Shown in pieces: positions 53,160 to 63,393 of a DNA stretch of 64,000 nt. Made by a program: the position numbers and the translations under genes. The stretch comes from Diplonema papillatum. Lineage: Eukaryota; Euglenozoa; Diplonemea; Diplonemida; Diplonemidae. The stretch's first letter is position 1; each line of letters starts with the position of its first letter. The notes below the pieces were generated by a model. The model worked only from the letters and a program-made list of their open reading frames with translations. It was not told the DNA's origin and ran no database searches. The stretch covers positions 62,001-126,000 of the forward strand of contig JAPJBO010000541.1 of the NCBI GenBank assembly GCA_030068145.1, given 5' to 3'.

Positions 53160-54224
53160 TCTGACTCCTCAGGCTGCAGTTGCTGAGGCGTGCCAGCCGT
53201 GACGGACTGAAGGAGCACACGTTGGAGGGAGTCGTAGCTTATTGAGTCGGTCACTCGGACTGAGTAATCGTCTTAGTCTCAGTCCACAGAAGCATGGTCA
53301 CTCTCATTTGTTGTCGGCTCTTCTTCATGGTCAACGTAACGTATCAGGCTCGGTCTCGTGGACCCAAGTCCGGCCACGTTTGTACAATAACCCCTCCCAT
53401 GTATCCCTAGAAAACCGACGAGACAAGGTCGTGCTATACGAGCCGTGCGTGTTACCATGAGCAAGTCTCGAAACGTTCCCAGGTTCTACACGCACCACGG
53501 AGGTGCTATCAGCCACTTATCTGTCCCAAACAACCAGTCAAACGAGAGTGTGTGGTCGTAGTCGGTGTCTCACACTGGATACAGTGTAGTAAAGGCTGCT
53601 CGTAGTTAGAGCAGATCTGACGCGACCATTGGTTCTGCCGCTTAGAGGCTGCGTGTGATCGTTTTGCTGCTTAGTTAGAGCTCAACACTCGAGCTGATTT
53701 CGTTCACCTTCCACAACGGCTCCCAGCTTTGCTCTCCTTTCTTGGTGATTACTCCTGCAGTAGACACGCTTACGAAGGTGACCGCAGGGGAAAACTTCTC
53801 TAAGAACGATGTAGACTCACCTCATGAATACCAAAGCTGAGACACTGCAGTGTGTGTTGCCTTTTCGTGGGAGTCCATCCGTTTTTATTCAATGGCTGTT
53901 GCACGACAGTCTGTTCCGATGGGAGCTGCGGTCCAACACGTGGTGAACTTTGTCCTCTTCAAACGGGGCGCCGAACTCCAGCCGACCATGCCGTAAAAAA
54001 TAGGCGCAGTCTTTTGCATCTTACATCCAGTTATAGCTGCAAGAAACGTACTGAACATGATGATGATTGGCTGTTGCGCAACATGCATTCATTAACAACT
54101 TACGGGCGAAGAAGAATCAGTCTGCCAAGTTCCATGTTTATGTGTTTCTGTTTCTATTCATTGTAACCTGAGACTTCCACTCTCAAAGCAAAGGGAAAAA
54201 ATAATGTCGAACTGAACACTTCAT
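53160..54224. other. intergenic with one short exon-like frame
   Basis: A 25-codon frame starting at 53919 is described separately. The rest has no supported gene. Confidence 0.35.
53919..53992 (+). CDS. possible first exon of a Dabb-type barrel protein
   Basis: ATG 53919 encodes MGAAVQHVVNFVLFKRGAEL, strikingly like the first strand of Dabb (stress-responsive A/B barrel) proteins, which begin with a His-Val/Ile-Val-x-F-K pattern. It ends ATGCC before GTAAAA. No continuing exon with the rest of the fold was found nearby, so it may be a relic. Related dimeric alpha-beta barrel protein RhaM is 2 kb away. Confidence 0.3.
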
Positions 54225-55004
54225 ATGCCGAGCGACAGCAGCGACAGCAAAGCGGCAAAAAAAAGGAAGAAGCCTGCGGCGAGGAAGAAGCGAAAGCGCT
54301 TTTCCAGCGAAGATGACGACGCCCCGCAACCTGCTGGAGGAGAGCGAGCGGGAGCCCTGCTTGCACTGAAGCGCATAAGGGCCAAAGCTGCCGAAGAAGG
54401 TGACGAAACCACGACAACCAGCGGGTCGTCAGATGGGGAGTATGTCGCAAGTGGCTCAACAACCACCGACGATTCAGTCTCGTTCGATACCTCGTCCTCT
54501 TCATCAAATGGGGGCACAAAGCTTCTCAAGGACGAAGACGCTGTGAAGCTGGAGTTGTCCGCCGCTGACTACTCCGCCTACCAAGCCCGCCTATCCACAG
54601 TCAAGGCCTGGCGTGACAAAAGCGAGGCTTTCCTGTCCAATTGGCAAGACGAGCAGGAAATCAAGCGTCTCGCCCAGCTTCAGAGCGAATCCGTACTGCC
54701 CACAGGATGGGCCATGCCGTCATCTGGACAGCCTCTACCTTTGATCGGCAAGCGGGCTGCATTGGACGATTCAGCGCAGGCCACCCTCAAGCGACAAACG
54801 ACACTGGATCTTGCCCGCGACCGGTGGAACAAACTCAAGAAGGCAGATGAAGGCATGCGCCGCGAACTCACCGAGCATCAAAACTCGGCACAGGCGTATC
54901 TTCCACGTAAAGAGTTTCTCGACAAAGCGAAGCAAACAAAAGCGACATCCCAGGCGCAGGAGCTCAAGCTCTATGAGTTGCAGCAAAAGTCGAACACCCG
55001 CTAA
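54225..55004 (+). CDS. lysine-rich, probably nuclear protein
   Basis: 259 residues from ATG 54225. The first 30 are a dense basic cluster (SKAAKKRKKPAARKKRKRF) fitting a nuclear localisation signal, followed by an acidic and Ser/Thr-rich stretch with likely CK2 sites (SSEDDD, SSSSSNGG). From residue about 105 the sequence is helical and ordered (LELSAADYSAYQARLSTVKA, FLSNWQDEQEIKRLAQLQ), then WAMPSSGQPLPL and a final charged helix. No family is recognised. One exon. A stretch of the C-terminal coding sequence (GAGCTCAAGCTCTA) recurs about 100 bp downstream. Confidence 0.65.
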   Translation: MPSDSSDSKAAKKRKKPAARKKRKRFSSEDDDAPQPAGGERAGALLALKRIRAKAAEEGDETTTTSGSSDGEYVASGSTTTDDSVSFDTSSSSSNGGTKLLKDEDAVKLELSAADYSAYQARLSTVKAWRDKSEAFLSNWQDEQEIKRLAQLQSESVLPTGWAMPSSGQPLPLIGKRAALDDSAQATLKRQTTLDLARDRWNKLKKADEGMRRELTEHQNSAQAYLPRKEFLDKAKQTKATSQAQELKLYELQQKSNTR

Positions 55005-55923
55005 CCGACGTCCTGCGTGCCCTCAGTCTGTTTTTTGCGCTCTGAAGCCAAAGCTCAAGCAAATAGAGCTCAAGCTCTATTATTCTGCTAACGCTGTGCG
55101 GTGTGACAATGCGAGACGATCCTGGCTGCTGGCCAACAGGAAATCAAGTACATCCCAACTCCAAAGCAAACTTACCGCCTACAGTGGTGACGTTGTCACC
55201 TGGTCAGTGGCCCAGGCGTACCTGTGGAAAGAGTAAAAAAAGGAGGCTGTAGCAAGTTCACATCGTTTTTGTCTACAGGCACTCAGTCTCGTACTCACGA
55301 AGCACCTCCGATTGCGTCTCTGGTTTTATTCTTCGCTTACACTTGTGTAGGGGTAGACCCGCATGTTCCACCTGGCACGTCCGTTCAACACGTGTTCGGT
55401 AGTTACAGTACCTGGAATCCCTTCGATTCTTTGTCTGGCAGCTTCGTCGAGCATTTGCTTTCAAGCTGGCGCTTATGTAAAACACAAATGACGCAGTGGT
55501 GAGCGCCTACCATTCTGAGTACGTTCTAGCATTTCTCCTCAGCTTGTCTAGCGCGTTTCTGCGGCCAAGGTCGCTGCGATAATATGCGCCGCGCTAGCTA
55601 AGGGTCGAACAAATTGCAGCAAGATTCCGTCCTTCCTTTAAAATGATTTCCATTCGGGTTCATTGCATCGCATAAGTGAACTCAGCAAGAATACTCTTCG
55701 GTAAAAGCGAACGCCGAACGCCATACCAAAAGCTGATTATTTGGAGGTGCTATGTGCTGAGGCTTCTCGAGAGTTTCTACAAACGAGTTGGCCTGTGAAC
55801 ATTGCTAATCAGTGCGTGGGTACACAGGCACGCGTCATTTCCCTATGCCAGCAATCCAGAAAAGCGAAGGAACCCCCGGAGGGCAGGGAGTAAAGAGAGC
55901 AAAAAGAAAGAGATTCCCGCACA
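55005..55923. other. intergenic with the second copy of the 120-bp repeat
   Basis: Contains the repeat at 55347 and no supported gene. Frames before RhaM (55812-55923) look like leader sequence with A/G-rich codons. Confidence 0.4.
55347..55488 (+). repeat. dispersed ~120-bp repeat, copy 2
   Basis: Counterpart of 36318-36437 in the same orientation; differs by small insertions near CCTGGAATCCC and by scattered substitutions. The conserved minus-strand frame (SASLKANARRSCQTK) suggests it derives from coding sequence. Confidence 0.75.
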
Positions 55924-56247
55924 ATGAAGCAAATTCGGCGCGTCGCGTTCAAAATGTTCCTGAAACCCGGCTTCGAAAAGGAGTATGTAAAGCGGCACAA
56001 CGAGATCTGGCCCGAGCTGAAGGACCTGCTTCATACTTCAGGCGTGCGCGACTATTCAATTTTCCACGACAAAGACACCAACGCGTTGTTTGCTGTTCAA
56101 AAGGTGGTGGGCCAGACAGCATCGCAGGACCTCGGGCAGAATCCGATCGTTCAGAAATGGTGGGCGCATATGGCTGACATCATGGAGACAAACCCGGACA
56201 ACTCCCCAAAGATGGTCCCACTGGCTGAAACCTTCCACATGGACTGA
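55924..56247 (+). CDS. rhaM: L-rhamnose mutarotase
   Basis: 107 residues, close to the bacterial length of about 104, matching RhaM (YiiL) throughout: KPGFEKEYVKRHNEIWPELK with the Tyr-x3-His pair used in the active site, an SIFHDKDTNALFA strand, KWWAHMADIME and the diagnostic NPDNSP. RhaM interconverts the alpha and beta anomers of L-rhamnose and works as a small dimeric alpha-beta barrel. It is a single exon with an A/G-rich leader. No other rhamnose gene is nearby. Because the family is mainly bacterial with scattered eukaryotic members, an old horizontal origin is possible, but codon use is not obviously foreign. Confidence 0.92.
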   Translation: MKQIRRVAFKMFLKPGFEKEYVKRHNEIWPELKDLLHTSGVRDYSIFHDKDTNALFAVQKVVGQTASQDLGQNPIVQKWWAHMADIMETNPDNSPKMVPLAETFHMD

Positions 56248-57189
56248 GACTGACCCGACTTGTACATGACGCGTCAGGTTTTTCATTCCATACCGTTCAG
56301 TGCGAACGCGAGGCCGCTGAAAATCGTGCTCCAGTGTTGGAAGTAGCCTTCGCTCGTCAGCATGTGATACCCAGGGCTGCCGTTCCAGGAGGCTACATGG
56401 CTCCGTGAACAAACCGTCTGTCCAAAGTGTCGAGATGCTGTAGTTGTGGAATGCTGGTTTCTGAAGAAGTTGGGGCGGTGAGACCTGCATACGTCAATAT
56501 TTACAGTCGTGCTCGTTTGAATACCGTGAGAGTAATGAAATCCGTGCGTACTACCTCTTCAATTGCCAAGCCCAACCGGACACAACAAGTCAACTGCTGG
56601 GCAGCTTTCAAAGAGACAACCTTTCGAGTTGATGCCTGGCGGCTGGCCTGTTCGAATTGTTTGCGGCTCGAACCACGTGCAGCTACAAATTGTACCACTA
56701 GGTGTTCAATCATGACAGACTGTTCGGCGTTAAAAGGAAAGATCCTAAAATATTCGCAACACAACCACCCATAACGTACCGTAGTTCAACAACGGCACTT
56801 GCTACAGACGTTGTATGCTTCTATTCCGCTTCCATGCGATAACGTTACTGTCCAGGCGACAAGTTTGTTTGTTTCTTCTCTCTTGATGATACCACGTCTC
56901 AACGGCGGCCTTGCTAAGTCGAGCAATCACGAACTATCGTGCTCGGTCGTTGCACGAAAACCGAAAATACACAGGAGCTTCTTTTACAGTTGTGTTGTGC
57001 GCAATTTGAATAAAAAGTCTATTTGTTCGGGGTTGAAAGAAGGAGCAGATTATCAAAGCCAACACCAGAAAGGAAAGAACAGAAGAAAAGCTTCCCCAAC
57101 ACCGGCACACTGCCTGAGCAGTGTGGTGTGTTTCGGCCCCTGGGGGGGGGGGGGGGGGGGGGAAATTTCGAACAGACGGGTGAGCGGAC
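56248..57189. other. intergenic, 5' region of myosin
   Basis: No gene supported; short frames are not protein-like. Ends with the poly-G tract just before the myosin start. Confidence 0.45.
57142..57162 (+). repeat. poly-G tract (21 G) in the myosin leader
   Basis: An uninterrupted G run ending 27 bases before the myosin ATG. In RNA it could form a G-quadruplex and hinder scanning; on DNA it is a slippage-prone microsatellite. Its length may also be an assembly artefact. Confidence 0.85.
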
Positions 57190-60100
57190 ATGGTTGGGAA
57201 GACGAAAGATGACGAAAAGCTGAATCGTGCGCTCTGCCAGCCTGGCGCCGTCGTTTTTTATTGGGAGCTGAAGCATGCGTGGGCGATTGGGAAAGTGGAG
57301 GCTGACACGGGAAAAGCATTCACAGTCTCAGGACACGGCTACAACGCCACCAAAACAGCCGATTTGGAGCGGAGAACGAAGGTCACCGACGAAGAGATTT
57401 GGCCTGTGCGTGAAGATGTGCTCGATGAAGATTTCAATGACCTTCTGGACCTCACCGTCCTGCACGACGCCACCATACAACGATGCCTCTTCCTCCGTTA
57501 CATGAAAGACATCGTGTACACAAATATTGGCGCCATTGTCGTTGCTCTCAACCCGTGGAATTTTAAGATTCCGTGGTACACGGACAACATGATGCCCCAA
57601 TACCTTGCAGAAGGCGAAGTAATCAGGGAAAACAGGCCGCATTCGTGGGCCCAGGCCCACAACACGTATCATGAGCTGAAACGTGACGGAGGGGAACAGT
57701 GCATTCTGATCTCCGGAGAGAGTGGTGCTGGCAAAACGGAAGCAGCGAAGATAGTCATGAAGTACCTCGGGGCGCTGTCGTGCCTCAGGGGTTCGGACAG
57801 TGAGAAAATGGCAGCGAAGCGGGTCGCGTTCAACATCAATCAAGCATCTCCGATCCTCGAAGGCTTCGGCAACGCAAAGACGGTGCGAAACGACAATTCA
57901 TCTCGGTTCGGCAAATTCATGAAGGTGCAATTTAACGAGGACGGGTTCCTCGTTGGCGCCTTCACCATTAAGTATCTCTTAGAAAAATCTCGGATCGTCA
58001 CCGCTTCTAGAGAAGAGCGCGTATACCACGCCTTTTACCTCCTCACCAAAGGCGCAGACGCCGCGCGCTATAAGCTCACTGCCAACTCCAAAACATATCA
58101 TACCAACGCTGGAGGCTGCATTGACATCCCTGGGGTTGACGATTGCGAAGACTACAGCATATGCGTCCAAGCGATGTCGGACTGCGGTTTCACCCCAGAG
58201 CAAACTGACGGTGTCTGGCGAGTTGTCGGCGGGATTACACATTTGCTGCAGGTCAAGTTCACCGCCATCGACACCGACAGCTGCTGCATCGATACGAAAA
58301 CGGAAGGTTTAGCGAAGGCATGCTGTGAACTTTGGATGACAGATGTAGCCGTGTTGCTGAAAGAGTTGGTTACGACCGTCATGGAAACTCGAGACGGTCC
58401 CGTGGTTAAAATGTTAAACACGGTAAAGGCAGGGGATGGAAGGGATGCCCTCGTAAAAGCTTTGTACGACGAGCTTTTTGGCTGGGAAGTGGAGAGCATC
58501 AACAAGCTAACGGATGCCGGTGAGTGCCGCACGTGGATCGGGCTCTTGGACATCTTCGGGTTTGAGGACTTCGAGTACAACTCATTTGAGCAGATTTGTA
58601 TCAATCTTGCAAATGAGACGCTACAGAATCACTACAATACGTACATTTTTACAAAGGACATGGACGAGTGCAGAGCCGAAGGGATTGATGTGACGGAGGT
58701 GACATGCCCCGACAACAAACCGTGTCTCCTTTTAATGACTGCAAAGACGGGTATCTTTGGGCTTCTGGACGATGAGTGTTCGCTGGGACAAGGAAACGAC
58801 ACTGGATTCGTGGACAAAGTCATAGATTTGAACGGGAAGAACCCGTTTTTGACGCAGAAGAAAATGACAAAGAATTCGCTCATCATTCACCACTACGCAG
58901 CTTCTGTAAACTACACAGTCGAAGGCTGGTTGGATAAAAATAGGGACACGTTGAAACCTGCTATGCGGTTGCTCATGCGGCAGTCGCAGCACGAGTTAAT
59001 TCAAACTCTGATCGATCCTCCAAACGACTCTGCAAGAAAGGAAACAGTCGGCGGGTTCTTCCGGAATCAGCTGCAGCAACTCATGGATTTGATCAACACT
59101 ACAAACCCGCATTGGATCCGCTGTGTGAAGCCCCATCCTGCGAAAAAACCTCTCATGGTAGACGGCATCACCACGATGGCACAACTCGAGTCCAGCGGTG
59201 TTCTCGGAACTGTAAAAATCCGCAAAGCCGGGTTCCCTGTCCGCCCAACCTTCGCCAAGTTCGTCGCTCGGTTTAAAGTCATCGTCCAAGCCCCGTATCC
59301 ACTCGTCAGCGCATCGAAAGACGTGCTCGCACCTTTCTGCTTAAAAGTCTGCGAGGCGGCCGGAATCGGGAAGCTGAAGGCGCAGGCCGGAAAGTCAAAA
59401 ATGTTTCTCAAAAACGAAGCCAACCAACACCTCGAAGCCTGCCGCGAAAAAGCGCTGCGCGCGCACGTTCGAAACATTATTCGATACGCCGGGTACCAGC
59501 TCGCGATCTCCCTGGTTGCATATAAAAAAACTCTCAAGAAGTTCAATGATAATGCAGCAGTCCTGCAAAACGTCTGCCTGAGCTGGCTGAGGAGGAACCA
59601 AGAGTTGCGAAAGCAACGGGAAGAAGAGAGAAAGTCAAGGGAAATTGCTCTCGCGGCATTCTACACAAGAAAGAAGGAAGCGATGGAGTTGATCGCGAGG
59701 CGAACCGCCGCTTGTGAGGTGCCGAGGGACTTAGCGCCTTTGAGCGAGTCCGCTCTGTACCAACTGGAATGCGTTGCACAGAGACTGAGGGCGCCGAATC
59801 TTGACATGCCGGCCGTTTTGACCGCTTTGCCGGCTCTATCTACCACGAAACGCGACATCGACAACCTCTGCGACGCCCTCGTTGACGCCTGGTTTGCGAA
59901 GCCTGGAGACATTCTCGACGAATGGCTGGAAAACTTGGCGTTTTGCCCGTCAAGCCCCGTGCAACCGATTGCCGCGCTATCCGAAATCTGCCACCTTCTC
60001 TTCGAAACTGCGTCACCCCCGCACACCTCCCCCGATGGTGCGCCTCAAGGCTATTCTATGCTTTTTGCAATTGCTCTCGCTACGATGAACGCAGCAGACA

Positions 60101-61728
60101 TCGACCGCACCCTACTATTCCCTGACACCGACGAGCTCGGCTACCGGCCCCACAACAAACCCCTTGCCGAGACAATGCGGAGAACACCGTTGGAAACGTG
60201 GGCGAAGACGACCGTATTGCTCCTGTCCCTCGCCGAACCGTGTCCGGAGGCGTTGGTTTCGTTTGATTTGGGCGCGGTGCCCACCGTGCAGCGCATGGCG
60301 GCCCTCCCGGCATCCGGCACCGCCAACGGGGGCACGCACCTTGAAACCCGGCAAAATCATCAAACCCACAGCCAAAACGGCGACCGGCTTACCGCAACGC
60401 AGGACCCGACCGCACGGGATCGATTGGTCGTGACTCCTGCGCCTTCTCCAGGTCCCATGACCATCGATCTCCCTCAGGGCACGATTTGTTGGTCGGCGCC
60501 TGTTTGCGTCAGTGCAAGCGACCCGTCGTCTTCCGACCTACCTTTCGGCAGTGTTCGAATGATCATCGAACACTGCTCGAACTTAGTCCAAGCTCAGCAC
60601 GTTTCCCAGTACCCCACCTCTCGCCACGCCGTGTTACCCCCTTTAACATTGCTCCATGTTGACGAAGATCAAAGCATGTCAACGCATCCTTCACAAGAAG
60701 GATTCAATCTCTATCTAAAATCAACCGGCCTGGCAGCTGTGCATCACACCCCACTGCGGGAAGTACGACAGCTCGCCTTGCAAGACAGCCGAGCCGCAGA
60801 CGTGCGGCTGACGAAAATACGGGAGAAGTTGCAAGAAAAACGGATCGAGGAAGAAAAAGCGCGGGCCAAGGCGGCCGTGGCGCTGCTGCAGAAGAAGCTG
60901 AAGCAGCTATCCGGGCCGGATGAAGAGGCCGCGCGTGACGTGCTGTGGGCCAGGTACGAGAAAGGGCTTGCCCGCATCATCGAACATTTCAACACGCTCA
61001 TCGATATGTTTTACGAAATGCAGCTCCGGTGGCTCTGTGAGGCCGCAGTCTCGTGCGTTTCGGTTCTGTACAAACAAGAGGCCAAAGAACGAGCATATCT
61101 GATAGCGTATTTTACAAGAGGACATGCCGAAACAAGGTTGACGATGGTAGTTCGTACAGAGGAGATCATCCGCATGTTTGCAGGGTTGCAGGAAGAGTTG
61201 TTCAGAGAAGAGATTGGGAAGCGGAAGAGGTTCGTTTGCAAGCAGGCGTCGCAATGGGGGAAGCTGCTACAGGGGTTGCACAAGGAAAAGGGGGACATCA
61301 ACGAGGCTGCCCAACAGCGGGTCGTCCTGCAAAAGAGGCGGGACAAGCATCTACGAAAACTGCAGAACCTCAGGGACACAGAGCTGCAGCGTATTGTGTC
61401 AACCGACAACTTCTCGAGCGATGCGCGGTCACCCGTGACGGCGCACCCAAACATTGCCTTGGACTTCTCTGAACCGACAACGCCAGTGTCCGCACTGGAC
61501 CCACCTGTTCGCACTCCACTGACGTTGACTCGATCGTCGTTTTCAGATACATCGCTTGTAGCGGCTAAATGTGAGTCGGTTCCTCCAGGGGGGTACGCCC
61601 CATTGCGAATTGTTGTGCAACCAAAAACGACACGCCAGCAGAAGGATAACCACCTCAAGCTCCGTTCGCAGAATCCATACATGCGGGGCATGTCTTCCGA
61701 TGACCTTTCTCAAAATTCTGGAAAGTGA
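57190..61728 (+). CDS. myosin heavy chain, unconventional
   Basis: 1512 residues in one exon. An SH3-like N-terminal module (17-55) precedes the motor: P-loop GESGAGKTE at 176, switch I NDNSSRFGKF near 233, switch II DIFGFEDFEYNSFEQ at 454 and the actin-binding helix end HWIRCVKPH near 641. The motor ends about 770. The neck has one weak IQ-like segment (VLQNVCLSWLRRNQ) and a charged helix. The tail has a long low-complexity section (about 1030-1170), then a coiled-coil-prone region (1190-1400) and a Ser/Thr-rich end; no MyTH4, FERM, FYVE or SH3 domain is visible. The TEDS position in TRDGPVVKML is Gly with Asp beside it. ATP-driven movement on actin is expected; class not assigned. Confidence 0.93.
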   Translation: MVGKTKDDEKLNRALCQPGAVVFYWELKHAWAIGKVEADTGKAFTVSGHGYNATKTADLERRTKVTDEEIWPVREDVLDEDFNDLLDLTVLHDATIQRCLFLRYMKDIVYTNIGAIVVALNPWNFKIPWYTDNMMPQYLAEGEVIRENRPHSWAQAHNTYHELKRDGGEQCILISGESGAGKTEAAKIVMKYLGALSCLRGSDSEKMAAKRVAFNINQASPILEGFGNAKTVRNDNSSRFGKFMKVQFNEDGFLVGAFTIKYLLEKSRIVTASREERVYHAFYLLTKGADAARYKLTANSKTYHTNAGGCIDIPGVDDCEDYSICVQAMSDCGFTPEQTDGVWRVVGGITHLLQVKFTAIDTDSCCIDTKTEGLAKACCELWMTDVAVLLKELVTTVMETRDGPVVKMLNTVKAGDGRDALVKALYDELFGWEVESINKLTDAGECRTWIGLLDIFGFEDFEYNSFEQICINLANETLQNHYNTYIFTKDMDECRAEGIDVTEVTCPDNKPCLLLMTAKTGIFGLLDDECSLGQGNDTGFVDKVIDLNGKNPFLTQKKMTKNSLIIHHYAASVNYTVEGWLDKNRDTLKPAMRLLMRQSQHELIQTLIDPPNDSARKETVGGFFRNQLQQLMDLINTTNPHWIRCVKPHPAKKPLMVDGITTMAQLESSGVLGTVKIRKAGFPVRPTFAKFVARFKVIVQAPYPLVSASKDVLAPFCLKVCEAAGIGKLKAQAGKSKMFLKNEANQHLEACREKALRAHVRNIIRYAGYQLAISLVAYKKTLKKFNDNAAVLQNVCLSWLRRNQELRKQREEERKSREIALAAFYTRKKEAMELIARRTAACEVPRDLAPLSESALYQLECVAQRLRAPNLDMPAVLTALPALSTTKRDIDNLCDALVDAWFAKPGDILDEWLENLAFCPSSPVQPIAALSEICHLLFETASPPHTSPDGAPQGYSMLFAIALATMNAADIDRTLLFPDTDELGYRPHNKPLAETMRRTPLETWAKTTVLLLSLAEPCPEALVSFDLGAVPTVQRMAALPASGTANGGTHLETRQNHQTHSQNGDRLTATQDPTARDRLVVTPAPSPGPMTIDLPQGTICWSAPVCVSASDPSSSDLPFGSVRMIIEHCSNLVQAQHVSQYPTSRHAVLPPLTLLHVDEDQSMSTHPSQEGFNLYLKSTGLAAVHHTPLREVRQLALQDSRAADVRLTKIREKLQEKRIEEEKARAKAAVALLQKKLKQLSGPDEEAARDVLWARYEKGLARIIEHFNTLIDMFYEMQLRWLCEAAVSCVSVLYKQEAKERAYLIAYFTRGHAETRLTMVVRTEEIIRMFAGLQEELFREEIGKRKRFVCKQASQWGKLLQGLHKEKGDINEAAQQRVVLQKRRDKHLRKLQNLRDTELQRIVSTDNFSSDARSPVTAHPNIALDFSEPTTPVSALDPPVRTPLTLTRSSFSDTSLVAAKCESVPPGGYAPLRIVVQPKTTRQQKDNHLKLRSQNPYMRGMSSDDLSQNSGK

Positions 61729-62561
61729 AAGGCTGTCCACCCAAGAAAAAGGCCAGTGTTGTCTTGAATGCTTGGGAAGGTAACCATCCGGAGTCTAGCA
61801 GATAAGAAGACAATTCTTTTGAGCCCCCACCACGCGAAGCAAATGTCTCGAAGCAGGGTACCCGTATTCCGAACGGTACGGTGCCGTCACGGCTGACTTT
61901 TCATTGAAATTATTCCCATATCCAAACAGCAGTTTGTGAACTGTCCCATCTCTTTATCTTTGAACTTGCTATAAACGTCGCCGCGTCGGCTCCGTGGACC
62001 AGCTGGCTCAGTGGACACAGGTTCAACTCCTGCTCCGAGTACCTTTTCCCGATTTGAGCACGGGCTGTTCCCGAAGGTGCTCTGACAGACAAGTAGTGGA
62101 GAAACTGCTCGTGCGGAATGGGTTTGCTTGGCCGTTTGCGTGATTCTGCGTGCAGGGCCGTCCCACTCGACGCAACGACACGTACCATAATAGTGTCCAC
62201 GTCCTGCCTGGTAGCATGAGTTAATCGAACCTGGTGCATTTCACTGGATCGAACCCTCATGCATGATCATCCGTTTCTGAGTCTGAAAGACCTGGCGACA
62301 GCTGATGCGAGGACTAATCTTGCTCTCGAATTACCATAGAAACGTATCCAATTCAATGCGATCTTAGAAACTCTTCTTTCCCATCCACCCAGTGAACAGC
62401 TACCAGCCTTTTTTGCCGGCAGCATACAATTCCAAGCGAAATCGAATTTGAGATCGAGTCTACTGTTTCCCCTTCCCGATGAAAGGTCTACAGGGATACA
62501 CAAGAGAGAGCTTATGATAGTCAGATCAGTCAAAAGTGCGGACATTGTGCTTCGAACGATA

Positions 62562-62861
62562 CTACTCCGCCGAGGCTTCCGTGGCCCCGTTCATATAGCA
62601 GGCTTCAACTTTCAAACTACCGCGATGGAATGTGCCAATTTCTTCTCGTCCTACCAGAAGAACTGCTGTCACCCATTCTTTTGCGGTCCCACTTTTTTCC
62701 TCTCGAAGAATCGTACATTCACCGCAGCTGCTCATTGTGATCGACGTCGCGAGTAGCCATGTGTTTGACCCGTGCGAAATGAGTTCCGTTTGAAACGTCA
62801 CATTACGGTTCACGCGCTGACGCTTTTTTAGCCTCAACGCAGTCAGCTGCAGGGCGGAACG
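62562..62861 (-). CDS. possible terminal exon of a minus-strand gene
   Basis: Read on the minus strand the frame opens after a stop near 62863, with possible acceptors GTACAG and CCTGCAG, and encodes LRLKKRQRVNRNVTFQTELI, then MSSCGECTILREEK, EWVTAVLLVGREEIGTF and SLKVEACYMNG to TAG. Balanced composition suggests coding. No family recognised and no upstream exon found. Confidence 0.35.
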   Translation of the reverse strand, partial: RSALQLTALRLKKRQRVNRNVTFQTELISHGSNTWLLATSITMSSCGECTILREEKSGTAKEWVTAVLLVGREEIGTFHRGSLKVEACYMNGATEASAE

Positions 62862-63129
62862 GGTCTGTACTCATGCAACTCCAGCATCAAACCTGAGAGA
62901 GAATCTGAGTGCACTACACTGGAGTAGGTTTGCGTGATCGCTGGTACTGTCGCGTGCCGATGTTGGGGCAATCAGCTTCCCACACAAACCCCATGGTTTT
63001 AAGGTTGGCGGGTGGGAAACGATCAACCGGCACGCACAAACAAAACGAAGCGCCTGTATTTTTTTAGTGACCGTATAAACGCACTTCTTTTTTTTTTTGC
63101 AATCGTGCAAACATCAACAACCAGTTTAA

Positions 63130-63393
63130 CCCCTTACGGACGGAGGGAGAAGTAGGTTGTCTAGCGCGCAGAAAGCCTTCCGGGGAATCTATGGGTCAAA
63201 CTCGGGAGTGTTACGACTCCAAAATGGGAAACCTGGTTCCCCTCAGAAAGGTTTCGGAACACGTCTCTTTTTACAGCAGCAAGCGTTGATCCTTTTGACG
63301 TGTCTTTACTCTGAAGGCCCAGTGTCCGAACTCCAGCTCGGGTTTTGGCTTTTTCAAAATAAATATATATTATGTCCCCCGTCCGCAAAAGGG
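63130..63393. mobile_element. piggyBac-like MITE (264 bp) flanked by TTAA
   Basis: Both ends are flanked by TTAA (63126-63129 and 63394-63397). The left end reads CCCCTTACGGACGGAGG and the right, on the minus strand, CCCTTTTGCGGACGGGGG: inverted repeats with one gap and a few changes. TTAA duplication and CCC termini are the hallmarks of piggyBac elements. The interior has no transposase, so it would need one in trans. Confidence 0.7.

Noticed and set aside
61990-62045. tRNA-like elements (TGGCTCAGTGG and GGTTCAACTCC with a 4-bp stem)
   Set aside because: The two boxes are only about seven bases apart, leaving no anticodon arm, and the acceptor strands do not pair; at most a deleted tRNA relic.
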